From positions 343,405-376,967 of the forward strand of contig NW_019091556.1 of the NCBI RefSeq assembly GCF_001949145.1: 33,563 nucleotides of DNA, written 5' to 3'. The notes beneath the pieces were generated by a model that ran no database searches, was not told where the DNA came from, and was given only the letters and a program-made list of their open reading frames with translations. Made by a program: the position numbers and the translations under genes. Positions 1 through 9,814 of this stretch are shown piece after piece. This DNA is from Acanthaster planci. Its lineage: Eukaryota; Echinodermata; Asteroidea; Valvatida; Acanthasteridae. The first letter of the stretch is position 1. Every line of letters starts with the position of its first letter.

Positions 1-2
1 CT

Positions 3-161
3 CTGTGGTCCTACTCAGGCTGCCCAGATGAGTGGCTGATTGAGAACACCGCCCGATTGCTGATTCTGTGCGGTGAGCCCATTGTTCTGAAGGTGCTTGG
101 TAGTAAAGCCATCAATGGCAAGATGAATGAACTGGGCAGCATCATCGTAGCTTTCTCAGTG
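3..161 (+). CDS. Unrecognised protein, third-last exon (partial at left edge)
   Basis: The frame starting at base 3 is open to a GTAAGA donor at 162, in phase 0. It encodes a helical, leucine-rich stretch that includes DEWLIENTARLLILCGEP. The exon joins in frame to 560-722 and then to 1098-1213. I do not recognise the family; the composition suits the C-terminal end of an alpha-helical repeat protein. The start of the exon may lie outside the window. Confidence 0.65.
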
Positions 162-559
162 GTAAGAATTGTTACCCAATTTCAGAGCTAGCTATGTCAA
201 GATTCTTGCTGATAGGACTTTTGCCCAAGTTGTGACTTATAAACCCATGTAAGTCATAACCAAAGCGAAGAGTGTGTGTGCCCGTCTCTATGGCCATCCT
301 TTGGGTGGGGGATCATTTGCATAAGAATACAAGGAGTTGGGTTTAGAACTTGTGTACGTGTATATTTTTTGTAGATTGAGAAAGGTGATCATCAGCCATC
401 ATCATTTTTTTGGCGGATGGTTTCAGAAAGGTAGAGGGCCACAGGTGGTTTTGTATGCTGGTGAAAATAACATCAAAACTCAGAAACCACTGCAAAAAGG
501 CTCGTTACAATTTTCTACTAATTTGATTTTATTCAATTTGCCTGGAATGTCTGCTCTAG

Positions 560-722
560 GTCTTGTATGATGAAGGATTGCACATGTCATGGCTCATCAA
601 GATGGTACATCAGCTATGTCGCATGATGAAGACAACTCAAGATGTCCAAAGCTTCCTGGGTTCCATCACGGCAACATATAAGGACTTCATCATTGCATTG
701 ATGTATTCCCCAGAAGAAGAAG
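560..722 (+). CDS. Unrecognised protein, second-last exon
   Basis: The acceptor CTCTAG ends at 559. The exon reads V-L-Y-D-E-G-L-H-M-S-W in phase 0 and stops after one base of a codon at the donor GTGAGA (723). The 163-bp length fits phase 0 in and phase 1 out. The peptide is helical and rich in Met and Leu, with a run of three Glu at its end. No catalytic motif, signal peptide or membrane segment is visible. Confidence 0.7.
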
Positions 723-1097
723 GTGAGATGAGTATAGGTGCCATTTGGAGGGAGGGGAGTGACTGCCCCTTTCCCAATCTCTCTACATCTGCCAAGTACT
801 GACGATCATTGTTGATATTGGTAACGTACTTGCAGAATGGAACGTCGTTTACTGTGTCTGTTTCGACTGCATGTAACGGGAACATTTTTGTTATTTCCAT
901 TCCAACCTCCTCTTTACGTCCATTTGTTTCCCCTCGTTTCTCCTAAAACAAATTTCAATCAAAGTCCTGCTCACTCTGTGAAAAACCTTTTCAGTTTACT
1001 TCGGGGATCAAAGGTACCTGACCATGGGATGGGCTACTGGATCTTTCTGGGTGACTATCCAATAATTTAAGCCACAATAATTTTTCCCACTTCGCAG

Positions 1098-1213
1098 TGA
1101 CCGCCACACAGTTCCAGCTCCACCATGTCGCCATGGCACAGTCTGATTTCATGCAAGGAATGATGCTGCAGTTATTCAATGTGTCAACATCCACACTGAT
1201 GAAACACTCTTGA
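1098..1213 (+). CDS. Unrecognised protein, last coding exon with stop
   Basis: A pyrimidine-rich acceptor (TTTTTCCCACTTCGCAG) ends at 1097. Joining to the previous exon makes a Val codon across the junction. The frame runs through QFQLHHVAMAQSDFMQGMM to a TGA stop at 1211-1213. The 116-bp length agrees with phase 1 in. The visible C-terminus of this protein is about 145 residues over three exons. I cannot name it. Confidence 0.7.
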
Positions 1214-1596
1214 TAGTCCAGAAAGCAGGAAGTTTGTGCCGTGTTCTTATATTTTTAAGTTCTCACCTGTACTGAAGAATTATCAACACAGAAGATGACT
1301 TTTGTTCTTACATTTCCACGATTGGAAGGGCTGTATATCTTATTCCTAAAGAAAATGGTTTTGGCAAAAATTTCCCTCCTTGCAATGTAAGAGTGCCATC
1401 TACCTTCAGTTGATCCTTTGCTTTGGCAATATAAACGAGCCTATTTTAATAGGCAGTAACTTTTGTTTTACAAGAGTTGGGATGGTAAAAACCCTACTTT
1501 CTATAGAAATTGCCAATATTTATTACCACCATCTTAACTGTCTTTGGAAGGAATCTAGTAAAAAAGAAGGGTTTGATTTTAATGTTTAAGGAATGA

Positions 1597-1602
1597 ATAA
1601 AT
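1597..1602 (+). terminator. Candidate poly(A) signal AATAAA for the left gene
   Basis: AATAAA lies about 380 bp after the stop codon at 1211-1213. It is the first canonical signal downstream. A second at 2601-2606 is an alternative. Confidence 0.4.
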
Positions 1603-1660
1603 TATATTAGTACTAGGTAGAATCTCAAATTGTCTGCAACTTGCTAGAGTAAATTTAGCC

Positions 1661-2253
1661 ATGAAACCCTACTCCATATGCACAGTGTAATTGATTGATA
1701 TATTCATAAAGTAATATATTAAATATTTATAAAATATCAAATGAATATTTCCTTGCATCTAGAGAAGCAAATATGCAAACCTCGATTTCTGCTCACCATT
1801 CAATTGACAAGATTTCAATATGTAGTGACCTACGTGGTTGTCTGAAGTTAGCTTAGAGTTTCATATGATAGAGGAGTTTAGAAGCAAAGTGTTCCTTGAC
1901 ATTAGAATGCCAAAGTTATTTCCCAACAAGAATTGGTTAGTGGTTATTCCCCTATGTTTGTTTCACCTGTTTGTTTCACTCCTTTAATTAAAACACAGGA
2001 TTGAAGTACTTTTGTTTGCAATGTTATTTATTCTGCGATATTATTTGATTTCTGTGTAATACTTGTAAAATACAAACTTGAGATGTGAAATCCTATTCCA
2101 TATGCACAGTGTAATTGATTGATATATATTCATAAAGTAATATATTAAAGATTTATAAAATATCAAATGGATATTTACTTGCATCTGGAGAAGCAAATAT
2201 GCAAACCTGTGTGTCTGCTTGCCATTTTAAATTGACACAATTTCAACACATCA
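1661..2253 (+). repeat. Direct repeat of about 165 bp, two copies 424 bp apart
   Basis: Copy 1 runs about 1661-1823 and copy 2 about 2085-2253. Both contain CACAGTGTAATTGATTGATA (1681 and 2105), then an AT-rich core, then GAGAAGCAAATATGCAAACC. Copies differ by scattered substitutions and small indels. This is either a local duplication or two insertions of one non-coding element, in the 3' UTR or downstream of the left gene. Confidence 0.85.
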
Positions 2254-2600
2254 AGGGGTAACCGTTGCATTCTTTCAAAGTCAAATAACTCAGAAATACA
2301 TTCAAATCATTTCTTTAATTTCAGTGTCCTTAATTTAACTTTACTTTTTTACAACTTGGAGATCAGAGATAGCCTAAGTGTTTTATAAGGTTTAATAGAC
2401 TTTAATGGAAAAGTCTTGTTTCACTAAGTTCATTATTTATCAACAATCCTTTGTAACTTTTTATTGTATATGTTGACATGTCTTTTAATTAGATTTCTTG
2501 CATTTTCTTCATTTTTATTCTTTATGACTTTATTTTTTGTATAATTTTGCAGTGTTGAAATTTGAGTTATTTTATTTTTACACTTTATTTTGAATCTGTT

Positions 2601-2606
2601 AATAAA
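2601..2606 (+). terminator. Alternative distal poly(A) signal AATAAA
   Basis: AATAAA in a T-rich context, about 1.4 kb after the stop of the left gene. If used, the direct repeat at 1661-2253 would sit inside the 3' UTR. Confidence 0.35.
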
Positions 2607-4083
2607 GAAAAAGTCCGAAGAAGAGTATTTGCTTGATTTTCTAAGATTTCATTTGCTTATTTTCGATTGCATGTGTAGGGCTATTATGTAATGATATCTC
2701 GTTGGAGCATGCGCAGTCTGCTGGGTTTGTCCTGCAAGATCTGCGAGACAAAGATTTCTGATGACGTTTGCAAACTACCGATATTTCCCTTGAAAACATT
2801 GTTATCTCTACTCCTAACACCTCAAATCTAATCTAAAAATGAGATGTTATTAAAAAGACCTTTTAGTAACAACACGATAAGCTGTATTTAAGTTGCAAGC
2901 CGGTTAAATGTCACGAGAATAAATTGACCTTTTCACGTAAAGTTTCCCCATGAAAACACCGATAAATAATTGGTGAACAACCTTTGACCTTGCATTTAAC
3001 AAGTTTGTCCAATGAGGGCGCGCTAACATTAACTTGGCTACTACAACCTCGTCAACCCCCCCTCTTGGTTCAGACGCTTCAAGGAAGCGGCCCCGCATCG
3101 CCCACTGATCAAAAATCTCTTGACCCCCTGCTAACTAAATATAATTTCTCTGACAAAAGCAAATTGCTCTCAATACGTAATAAAATAAATAATTTCTGTT
3201 CAAAAAGCAGAACAATTAGATTGCACTGATGGGAAGCAAGTAAAGTCAACTAAAGCAAGAATTTGAAGGAATAACCTTGGCCAACTAAAGATAGTTTAAA
3301 AGTTTTACTCTTACCAGATGAAGTAAACTAGTAATACGCAGAAATTAGGAAAGCATTTTTAGCAAATGAAATTTTAAAACCACCTTCATACAATGAAAGC
3401 TTTAGTCTCAAAACATTGCGGATCAGCAGGTTAGAACAGATTGCCCTTTTTCCACTGCAACAATTTAGTGCCAGGGGTTTCCCCTTGCGGCAGAAATTTT
3501 GCATTCTGTCTCGAGTCTGGAATTCCCAATGTTTCGTCATCGCTCACAGACCCCTTCACCTTTCTGTTGGTTATGCTCGCATTACACTTCACCATCCATG
3601 CATGCATATGCAACTGAAAACACATAGGTCGACGGAGCTCTAGATCTGCCATCCACGTTTTTGAGATCCCCGTTCCCAACACACGAGATAGGCGTCTGCC
3701 ATAAATGGCAGTTGCGAACCCTCGTACCGGCCAATGCGCGACAGATGCCCAATATTAACATAATTTATGCGTTGTGCCTACAACCTGCTGTCCAGCATAA
3801 TAGGGAAGCTGGCGCCGAACAGATTTTTATCAGCTACGTCGTAGACGTAATTAGAGAATATGAACCTCGTGAGGAAAATCATTTCACTCACTTTGACGTG
3901 GATATGCAGGTTGACATTTCCGTTGTTGCTCTTTCATAATTGTTATATTTTCAAATGTGAAAAATGTTGTCCATAGTTGTTGCATGGCGAAAGGAAAACA
4001 ATCTCCATGGTTATTGCTATGCTAGGCCTATTGACAATACGCACACTATGTAAATGTATGCGAGTGATTTACACAACTGTGCA
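2607..4083. other. Intergenic stretch between the left gene and the first ApoL-like gene
   Basis: No exon with supportable splice sites is visible. Open frames here are below 100 codons and resemble nothing I know. The right part presumably contains the upstream regulatory DNA of the gene starting at 4229. A small inverted repeat (CTGCCAT-AA-ATGGCAG near 3696-3711) is the only structure noted. Confidence 0.5.
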
Positions 4084-4090
4084 TATAAAA
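4084..4090 (+). promoter_or_regulatory. TATA box of the first ApoL-like gene
   Basis: TATAAAA lies 145 bp upstream of the proposed ATG at 4229. The second ApoL-like gene has TATAAAA 152 bp upstream of its ATG. The matching spacing supports both, though a single TATAAAA in AT-rich DNA is weak evidence. Confidence 0.45.
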
Positions 4091-4228
4091 ATGCGATGGA
4101 GATATGACAAAAAAGGCTTTACTTTGTTCAGTGGAATTGTCTTGCAGTTACTAATTTTGGAAATTGGCCGCTTTGCTTGCAGCATGCTGTTTCTGTAGGA
4201 GTAGCACCGAAGGTTACGAGGTTGCAAT

Positions 4229-4271
4229 ATGTCGGCTCTTATGGAACCTTACATGGAGGAGTACTCATACG
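4229..4271 (+). CDS. ApoL-like 1, exon 1 (start codon)
   Basis: ATG at 4229 begins MSALMEPYMEEYSY and the exon ends with one base of a codon at donor GTAAAA (4272). The next exon supplies AC to complete Asp. The paralogous gene has an equally short first exon ending in the same phase, also completing Asp. No transcript is available to confirm it. Confidence 0.7.
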
Positions 4272-5707
4272 GTAAAACTTGCCTCTGGCGGGATTCTTTT
4301 TATTGTAAAACAAATACTGGTATATTTATATATTGGTTTTAATTCGTGTTATTTTTGAAAAGCATGGCTGGGGTGTAAACAGGTAAACAAAAGCAATGGA
4401 AAATGTAATTAAATGTACTCCATGGAATGTTGGCCAATTAAATTCTTGAACACAGTTCACGTCGACCACATCTGGGAACTTCACATCATTGCAGGCACAG
4501 TGGCCAAAAAAATGTTGGTTTTCTTACTATATCGCAGAATATTTTCGCTGAAGACGTACATGCATCGGTGCAAAATTACACTCTAAATATTAATTTTGAC
4601 GCACACCAATTTTATATTAACAATTAGGGGCCATTACTCTCCAGTCCCAAGATGACACTTATAAACATATTCTCACGTGATGTCATGTGTAATACTTCAC
4701 ATCTTGCCTTTCAGACATGGACATAGAGTTGCAGCTTTCTTTCCAACTTCAGTCCTTAGATGATGCGGCAATGGAGTTTGTGCGATGCCGACAAAATACG
4801 GTCAAAGTCCTCCGAGACTTGGTGGCCTATCTCACCGAACATCACACAAATGCACAGGTAGCCAAGGTAATAAGTCGATCAGCCGTTTGGGCACCCTTCT
4901 GAGTGTGACTTGACGCGCGTGTTTCTTTTTTAGCACCGTCTAGGTCAGAGACGCATGAGACGCATGCGCATACACTTGCATTGTGCCAGCACATAACTTC
5001 CAATTCTGCTCTGAAAGTCAGTTTGATTGTTAATGTTCTAATTTTCTTCGTTTGTACCGTAGATTGTGGGAAGTACAGTGGGCCTCATAGGCTCTGCGTT
5101 AACTATCGGTGGTTTTATCGCTGCATTTTTCACCTTCGGGGCCTCCCTTGCCGTCTCAGCCGTCGGTGCAGGCATCGGTGCCGCTGGGGGTCTGACCACC
5201 GTTGGGGGCGTGGCAACAGAAGCTATCACCTCCAGAATTACTGAACAAGGAGTTAAGAAAGCTCTGGAAGATGACAACGCCGCGTACCAGAAATTCCTTG
5301 AGGCCATGGGTAGACTGAAGTCAACATGGGAAGGCATGAGAGCCACTGTCATGGGCGTGAGATCGGCGACAGTGGTTGGCCACGGGCTGGGGGTAGTTGG
5401 AGGGATAGCAGAGGCCGGAGCCCAGGCGGCGAGTGTCGGTAGAGCTGCCGGACAAGCGGCCTTCAAGACGGCCTCGGCCGCCGGAAGGGGTCTGGCAATC
5501 ACTGGCATTGTCTTTAGCGTGGTTGCCATCCCCATTGACCTGTACACACTGATAACATCGGCCGAGAAAATCGGCAAAAAGACGGCGCCTGAGCTGGCCA
5601 AGGAAATCAGCAAGATTGTGGAGGAGTTGCCGTGCCCCTCTGAGGATGAGATGAAAGAATGTGTCTTCAAGTTGAGGACTGAGTACTGTGCGGACACAGA
5701 AGAGTAA
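4229..5707 (+). CDS. Apolipoprotein L-like protein 1 (three exons, 279 aa)
   Basis: Joined coding exons 4229-4271, 4715-4866 and 5063-5707 give 279 residues ending in TAA. After a short N-terminus, residues about 16-65 form an amphipathic helical region. Residues about 70-116 are a long Gly/Ala-rich hydrophobic block containing AFFTFGASLAVSAVG, typical of the ApoL membrane region. A charged helical linker follows. A second hydrophobic segment, about 208-229 (GIVFSVVAIPIDLYTLI), precedes a Lys/Glu-rich helix and a Cys-containing tail. This order matches the apolipoprotein L family. Family members associate with membranes or lipids, and some form channels; the role of this one is unknown. No clear signal peptide is seen, so an intracellular location is more likely than secretion. 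It is a paralogue of the gene at 7718-9051. The first exon is the least certain part. Confidence 0.85.
4715..4866 (+). CDS. ApoL-like 1, exon 2
   Basis: The acceptor TTGCCTTTCAG ends at 4714 and the donor GTAATA starts at 4867. Length is 152 bp, phase 1 in and phase 0 out, identical to the paralogue's exon 2. It encodes an amphipathic helical stretch (LDDAAMEFVRCRQNTVKVLR) ending in QVAK, the usual lead-in to the ApoL hydrophobic region. Confidence 0.85.
5063..5707 (+). CDS. ApoL-like 1, terminal exon
   Basis: The acceptor TTTGTACCGTAG ends at 5062. The frame opens with IVGSTVGLIGSALTIGG and stays open for 214 codons to TAA at 5705-5707. It holds both hydrophobic segments and the C-terminal helices. 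The opposite strand also has a long open frame (5038-5823), which I read as a GC-rich shadow because the plus-strand frame has the family signature. Confidence 0.88.
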   Translation: MVGSTVGLIGSALTIGGFIAAFFTFGASLAVSAVGAGIGAAGGLTTVGGVATEAITSRITEQGVKKALEDDNAAYQKFLEAMGRLKSTWEGMRATVMGVRSATVVGHGLGVVGGIAEAGAQAASVGRAAGQAAFKTASAAGRGLAITGIVFSVVAIPIDLYTLITSAEKIGKKTAPELAKEISKIVEELPCPSEDEMKECVFKLRTEYCADTEE

Positions 5708-6130
5708 CTCAATGGCAAAATCATCAACTGTCTTGAAACAGCACGTGCATGACTTAGACCTGTATAAAAATCACACTGTGCTTCTTTTTTCCTAACTCCA
5801 CACGCACGATTAGGTGAAACCATATAGGAGTGAAGAATATAAGATTAAGGTGCAAGTCAGAATGAACTGTAGTTACTGGTCACTGTTATATTCACGGGTG
5901 GGGGGGGGGGGAGGAGGCCCCGCCGGGAAAAATGAAAAATACAGGAGGAAAAGAAATGGTTAAAACCAACAAAAAGTTTGCCTGTGATCGAATATGCGTG
6001 CCCTCGTCAAATCCTGACAATGCGCATGACTCGATATATGAGCTATAATTTAGAAAGTAAGTTTAAAAGTTCTTAATTAACGCTTAAAGGTTGTGCATCT
6101 TAAGATTAGTTGCACGATTACGAAGCAATA

Positions 6131-6136
6131 ATTAAA
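6131..6136 (+). terminator. Candidate poly(A) signal ATTAAA of ApoL-like 1
   Basis: ATTAAA lies about 425 bp after the stop. I saw no canonical AATAAA between the stop and this point. It is weak evidence. Confidence 0.25.
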
Positions 6137-6970
6137 TGAAATTCTTTTTATTAGGATCGTCCTAAGAGGATAAGCTTGTGTACATGTTTCAGATAAAATT
6201 AAATGTAATCCACCATGATTCTTATTGTAAACAAGATACGTGTGCTTCATTTATCACAAGTTTCATCCCCTTTTAAGAGTGGAAGAGACCACGTTAAGCA
6301 CAGACCTGTTCGGCGCCCATTCCCGATCCCTGGCGATTCCAAACCCTCAGTCATGCATGGGGTCTCACGCACGGTCGACTACTACATCACAGCGCCACAT
6401 GAACGAACACCCGATGACAGTGTTACCGTGTTTACACAGAGGATCAGTAAATCAGTTGCCATAGACAACAGTGATATATATCCCCATTTCAAAAAATCAG
6501 GAAAAATACCCATAAGTTTCACAGGTGTTCAAGACACATATCAAATTAAAGCTCACTTCCTCATCTTTCATTTTCCTTTCAATTTTTAGTGGCTTAACCG
6601 ATAACTTTGGAGATATTTCTCTCCAGAGAAAATCACACCCCAAAACAGTCAGGAGGCCCATCGCCATTTTGGAAATTGATGCCTGCACTTCGTGGCAAAA
6701 CAGAGCAATTTGGAGGGTCCTATTTGGTCCAATACTTGCATAAATACAAGCTGACCGTCCTGCCCCTGGATTTCATCCACCTTTTTAACAAACCGCCCAG
6801 TCCACGTGCCACGAAAGGCTCTATTAGCAGAGAATTTGACAGCCTACAGATCGTGATTTGATCCGTGCAGGCAATTTCGGACCTTTTTACCAGCTGGCCT
6901 GCAATACAAAAACAAACACCTTTGGTTGTGGCTGGGGGGCCAGTCCACTAATTCAAGCCCCATTGAAAAC

Positions 6971-7069
6971 NNNNNNNNNNNNNNNNNNNNNNNNNNNNNN
7001 NNNNNNNNNNNNNNNNNNNNNNNNNNNNNNNNNNNNNNNNNNNNNNNNNNNNNNNNNNNNNNNNNNNNN
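6971..7069. other. Assembly gap (99 N)
   Basis: A run of N. Flanking sequence is G/C-homopolymer-rich (a C run just right of the gap), which may explain it. Confidence 0.99.
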
Positions 7070-7565
7070 TCACCCCCCCAAAAGTGATTTTTCCGAGGTC
7101 TGATTGCAGCCATTTTTCAAGTGGCAACCCTCAACTTTCTCGGGCACTTAGGACCATTTTTCAACCGTAGTTTTCAGCCCTTCTGCTCTCATATGAAAGC
7201 TCAAAGACCCAGGGAGTTGATCCTGGCAATGATTTACACAATCTCACCATTTTGGGGGCCAAACAATCTCCTTTTTCAAAAGATACTCTGGGGGGCACTT
7301 TTAATGCTAATGAGCTGGCCAGAAATTCTCACTTGAATTAGTGATCTGCACCCTGGGACAAAGGTTGCTGGGAATTCCCCCGTGTAATTTCCCTCTTGCT
7401 TCCTGGTGGGTATATTTGCCACACAGATTATACCTTCCGCCATTGCCTTCTAACGAAGCTGCCTCTTCGATATCTGTTCGTATTAAACATTCCTTTTCAG
7501 TGGTTAATAATTCATCAAAGCCTAGCAAGTTATTCCGCTGTTAATTGCATACTGAACATGCTGAG

Positions 7566-7572
7566 TATAAAA
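7566..7572 (+). promoter_or_regulatory. TATA box of the second ApoL-like gene
   Basis: TATAAAA lies 152 bp upstream of the proposed ATG at 7718, close to the 145 bp seen in the neighbouring paralogue. An AATAAA at 7611-7616 falls between it and the ATG. Confidence 0.45.
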
Positions 7573-7717
7573 ACCGAACTGAATGGTTACATGTACACTG
7601 CTTTGTATTGAATAAAGGCACACAGTGCAATCTACGTGTATTTTTCTTTGCAAGAGGAAGTGAGGAAGAAGGGTTTATCTTCCCTCTGGGATCTCGGAGC
7701 TTCCACTTCAAACTACA

Positions 7718-7769
7718 ATGGCTTTATCAACGTTGGCACGACCAGACCTACGCTCTCGCTCGGGGAGAG
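7718..7769 (+). CDS. ApoL-like 2, exon 1 (start codon)
   Basis: ATG at 7718, preceded by CTACA and followed by G (good start context), begins MALSTLARPDLRSRSGR. One base of the next codon precedes donor GTACCT at 7770. Phase 1 and the Asp completed across the junction match the paralogue. The encoded peptide is not similar to that of ApoL-like 1. Confidence 0.68.
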
Positions 7770-9051
7770 GTACCTGTGCTTAATTGCTTTAGTTTTCTTT
7801 GTTTCGTATGTTCGTTTAAAAACGAACACAGAGAAGTGAATTATCATAGTTACTGTCTAATTGAACCTCATGCTGATTTAATTAAGGGTTTGCTTTTGCC
7901 ACACATATCATCTGAAATCTCCATGGCTACGTTTTTGGTCAAACTCGGTTCATTGGCGGCAGCGCAAGTGACATGCTTCCTCACGCGGAACACTTGTTAT
8001 GTACATGTATTGAGCCATCATGTATAAAGTAACAATTTAATTCTTGATTGGCTGATATCGGTAGAGGAATTGCTGCTTTCACAGCATTATGCACGTACAT
8101 GTAGGCCTACGGGACCACTATACTCAATTTCTTTCAACGTCTTCATTCCTAGATCACGATGTAGCCACTGAACTTCGCAGGCATCTTGCAATTTTACAAC
8201 AAAGTGCGAGAGATTTTGCAGAGCAGCGACAAGAAACTGTAAAGATTCTGCGTGCAATAGTCAAGGATCTACGTACGTGGCATGAACGCGCGAGAAAGGC
8301 CAAGGTATGTACTTTTCCTCGGAATGCTGACCAACTCGTGCGCACCAACCCTGTATTCACTATAATACTTCGGTCTTAAGTCCACAAATTCTGTTTTCGT
8401 GGAAACAAACAAAAGGTAATGTCCGAATTAATTGGGCGCACCAGCACAAGCTTACGTAAAGTAACTTTTTATTGCCGTTGTTACATGAAGGTTTATGGCG
8501 GAGGAGCAGGACTCGCCGGTGCCGTACTGGTTTTAGGAGGTGCTATGTTCCCTAGTTTGCGAGTGGCTTTACGCCTTGGTGCTGTCATCGGTGGCTTAGG
8601 CACGGCAGTCAACGTGGGAGGAATCGTTGTCGATACGTGGACCTCCAATTCAGTCGCTGAGGAGGTTAAGCAGATACTAGAGAGAGATAGAAAGGCATTT
8701 GATCAGTTTGTCAGTGTGGTGGAAAGGTCAAAGTCCTCCTGGTTTGTCAATTCGGCAGGAATAGTGAGTCCCGCCGTCACCAAACTACTCGGCAAGGTAA
8801 ACAAGGAAGTGAACCCAATTGAGTCTTTGTTTAGATTTATCTCAGCGGCTGGTGAGGAGTTGGGCGTGGGATCGGTTGTAGCTGGCGCCGCTTTATTCAC
8901 CATTGCAGCGGTTCCACTAAATCTTTTTTCGTTGATAACCAACGTGAACACAAGCGATCCCAAAATAGTACAAGCAATCGACAGCGTGATTAAAATCCTC
9001 GAATGCCCTGGTGATGAGATACAAAAAGCTCTATCATGCATGGTTCAGTGA
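7718..9051 (+). CDS. Apolipoprotein L-like protein 2 (three exons, 254 aa)
   Basis: Joined exons 7718-7769, 8153-8304 and 8491-9051 give 254 residues ending in TGA. The layout mirrors ApoL-like 1. There is a short N-terminus and an amphipathic helical exon with LQQSARDFAEQRQETVKILR. Residues about 71-117 are a Gly-rich hydrophobic block (GLAGAVLVLGGAMFPS). A charged linker has ERDRKAFDQF and RSKSSW, aligning with DDNAAYQKF and RLKSTW of the paralogue. A second hydrophobic segment at about 194-217 contains FTIAAVPLNLFSLIT. The C-terminus has the Glu-Cys-Pro matching Pro-Cys-Pro in the paralogue. Sequence divergence is high while gene structure is kept, suggesting an old tandem duplication. Family members act at membranes; the specific role is unknown. 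No signal peptide is evident. Confidence 0.83.
8153..8304 (+). CDS. ApoL-like 2, exon 2
   Basis: The acceptor TTCATTCCTAG ends at 8152 and the donor GTATGT starts at 8305. It is 152 bp long, phase 1 in and 0 out, exactly as in the paralogue. It encodes an amphipathic helix with Arg/Gln-rich faces ending ARKAK. Confidence 0.85.
8491..9051 (+). CDS. ApoL-like 2, terminal exon
   Basis: I place the acceptor at 8489-8490 (TTGTTACATGAAG) because phase 0 and the first residues VYGGGAGLAGAVLVLGG align with IVGSTVGLIGSALTIGG of the paralogue. The open frame extends upstream to 8419, but that part has no counterpart and is probably intron. The stop TGA is 9049-9051. The pyrimidine tract at this acceptor is weak. 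Confidence 0.82.
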   Translation, partial: VYGGGAGLAGAVLVLGGAMFPSLRVALRLGAVIGGLGTAVNVGGIVVDTWTSNSVAEEVKQILERDRKAFDQFVSVVERSKSSWFVNSAGIVSPAVTKLLGKVNKEVNPIESLFRFISAAGEELGVGSVVAGAALFTIAAVPLNLFSLITNVNTSDPKIVQAIDSVIKILECPGDEIQKALSCMVQ

Positions 9052-9814
9052 TCTCATTATATGCATGAAGTGGGTTGGGGTTGCGAGGGCAGAAGAAATG
9101 AATTCATCAGATGTTTTCTAAACCAACTTCGAGATTGAGCAAATCCAAAACTGGGATACAAAACGTGGACAAACTCCAAGTCGAAAATACTCAGAAACAA
9201 TACAAGTGAGAAACTGTCTTGGCCTAAAAAACAGAAGAAAAAAGATTTACAGAATATTTTGTAGAAGCGAATTTCTGGCTAAACCTTCCACAAAACTGCC
9301 CATAGCGACTACATAATACACGTACTATCGTCGGTCACGGTGACATTTGACCCACATTAGGTTGCCTCTCAGACTATTCGAATTAACAATGTGCATAATC
9401 GTGGCATTCAAAGTACTCTCTGCGCAAAAAGACGTAGCACACGTTCTGTTTAATTTTTTTTTTACACCATCCAAACTAAGTTCTTTTATCCGTTTATTGA
9501 TTAATGATCCACCGAGTTTTCCTTTTTAAACATCCAGTTTCGGACCAGCATAAAAACGGTGGATGCCTCATTAATGTATAACTGTTCTGTTCATCGAAAA
9601 CTTTGTAGTCCTGAGAATATTAAGCTTGTCACAAGATATGTGATTCACATACCGGTAGTTAAACCGGTTGTGGAGTTGTTGCTGTTGACATGTATCAAGT
9701 GTCACTCAGAATTACACCATTCAATTAGCCAAACAAATATATGTTTCAATTTCAAAGTATTTGGATATCGAAAGTTTTGCAGTAATATCGATATTTGACT
9801 CAATGTTCTGTCAC

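Larger units (their letters stand above)
5882..7565. other. Intergenic DNA between the two ApoL-like genes
   Basis: It contains a poly-G run near 5899-5912, a 99-base assembly gap (6971-7069) and low-complexity or repeat-like DNA around 6600-7340. The longest frame (6215-6589, plus) has no recognisable motif or paralogue. I see no exon with convincing splice sites. Confidence 0.5.

Noticed and set aside
3831-3860. CTACGTCGTAG odd palindrome
   Set aside because: It is too short and unsupported by any repeat or gene context.
5038-5823. 261-codon open frame on the minus strand
   Set aside because: It is antisense to the ApoL-like terminal exon. Its composition (Ala, Pro, Ser, Thr) reflects GC-rich codons of the real gene, and no splice or family signal supports it.
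6215-6589. 124-codon plus-strand frame
   Set aside because: No motif, splice partner, hydrophobic segment or similarity to the neighbouring ApoL-like proteins is visible, and overlapping frames of similar length exist.
8419-8490. ATG at 8419 as the start of ApoL-like 2
   Set aside because: The segment has no counterpart in the paralogue. The spliced three-exon model keeps phases and the 152-bp exon.
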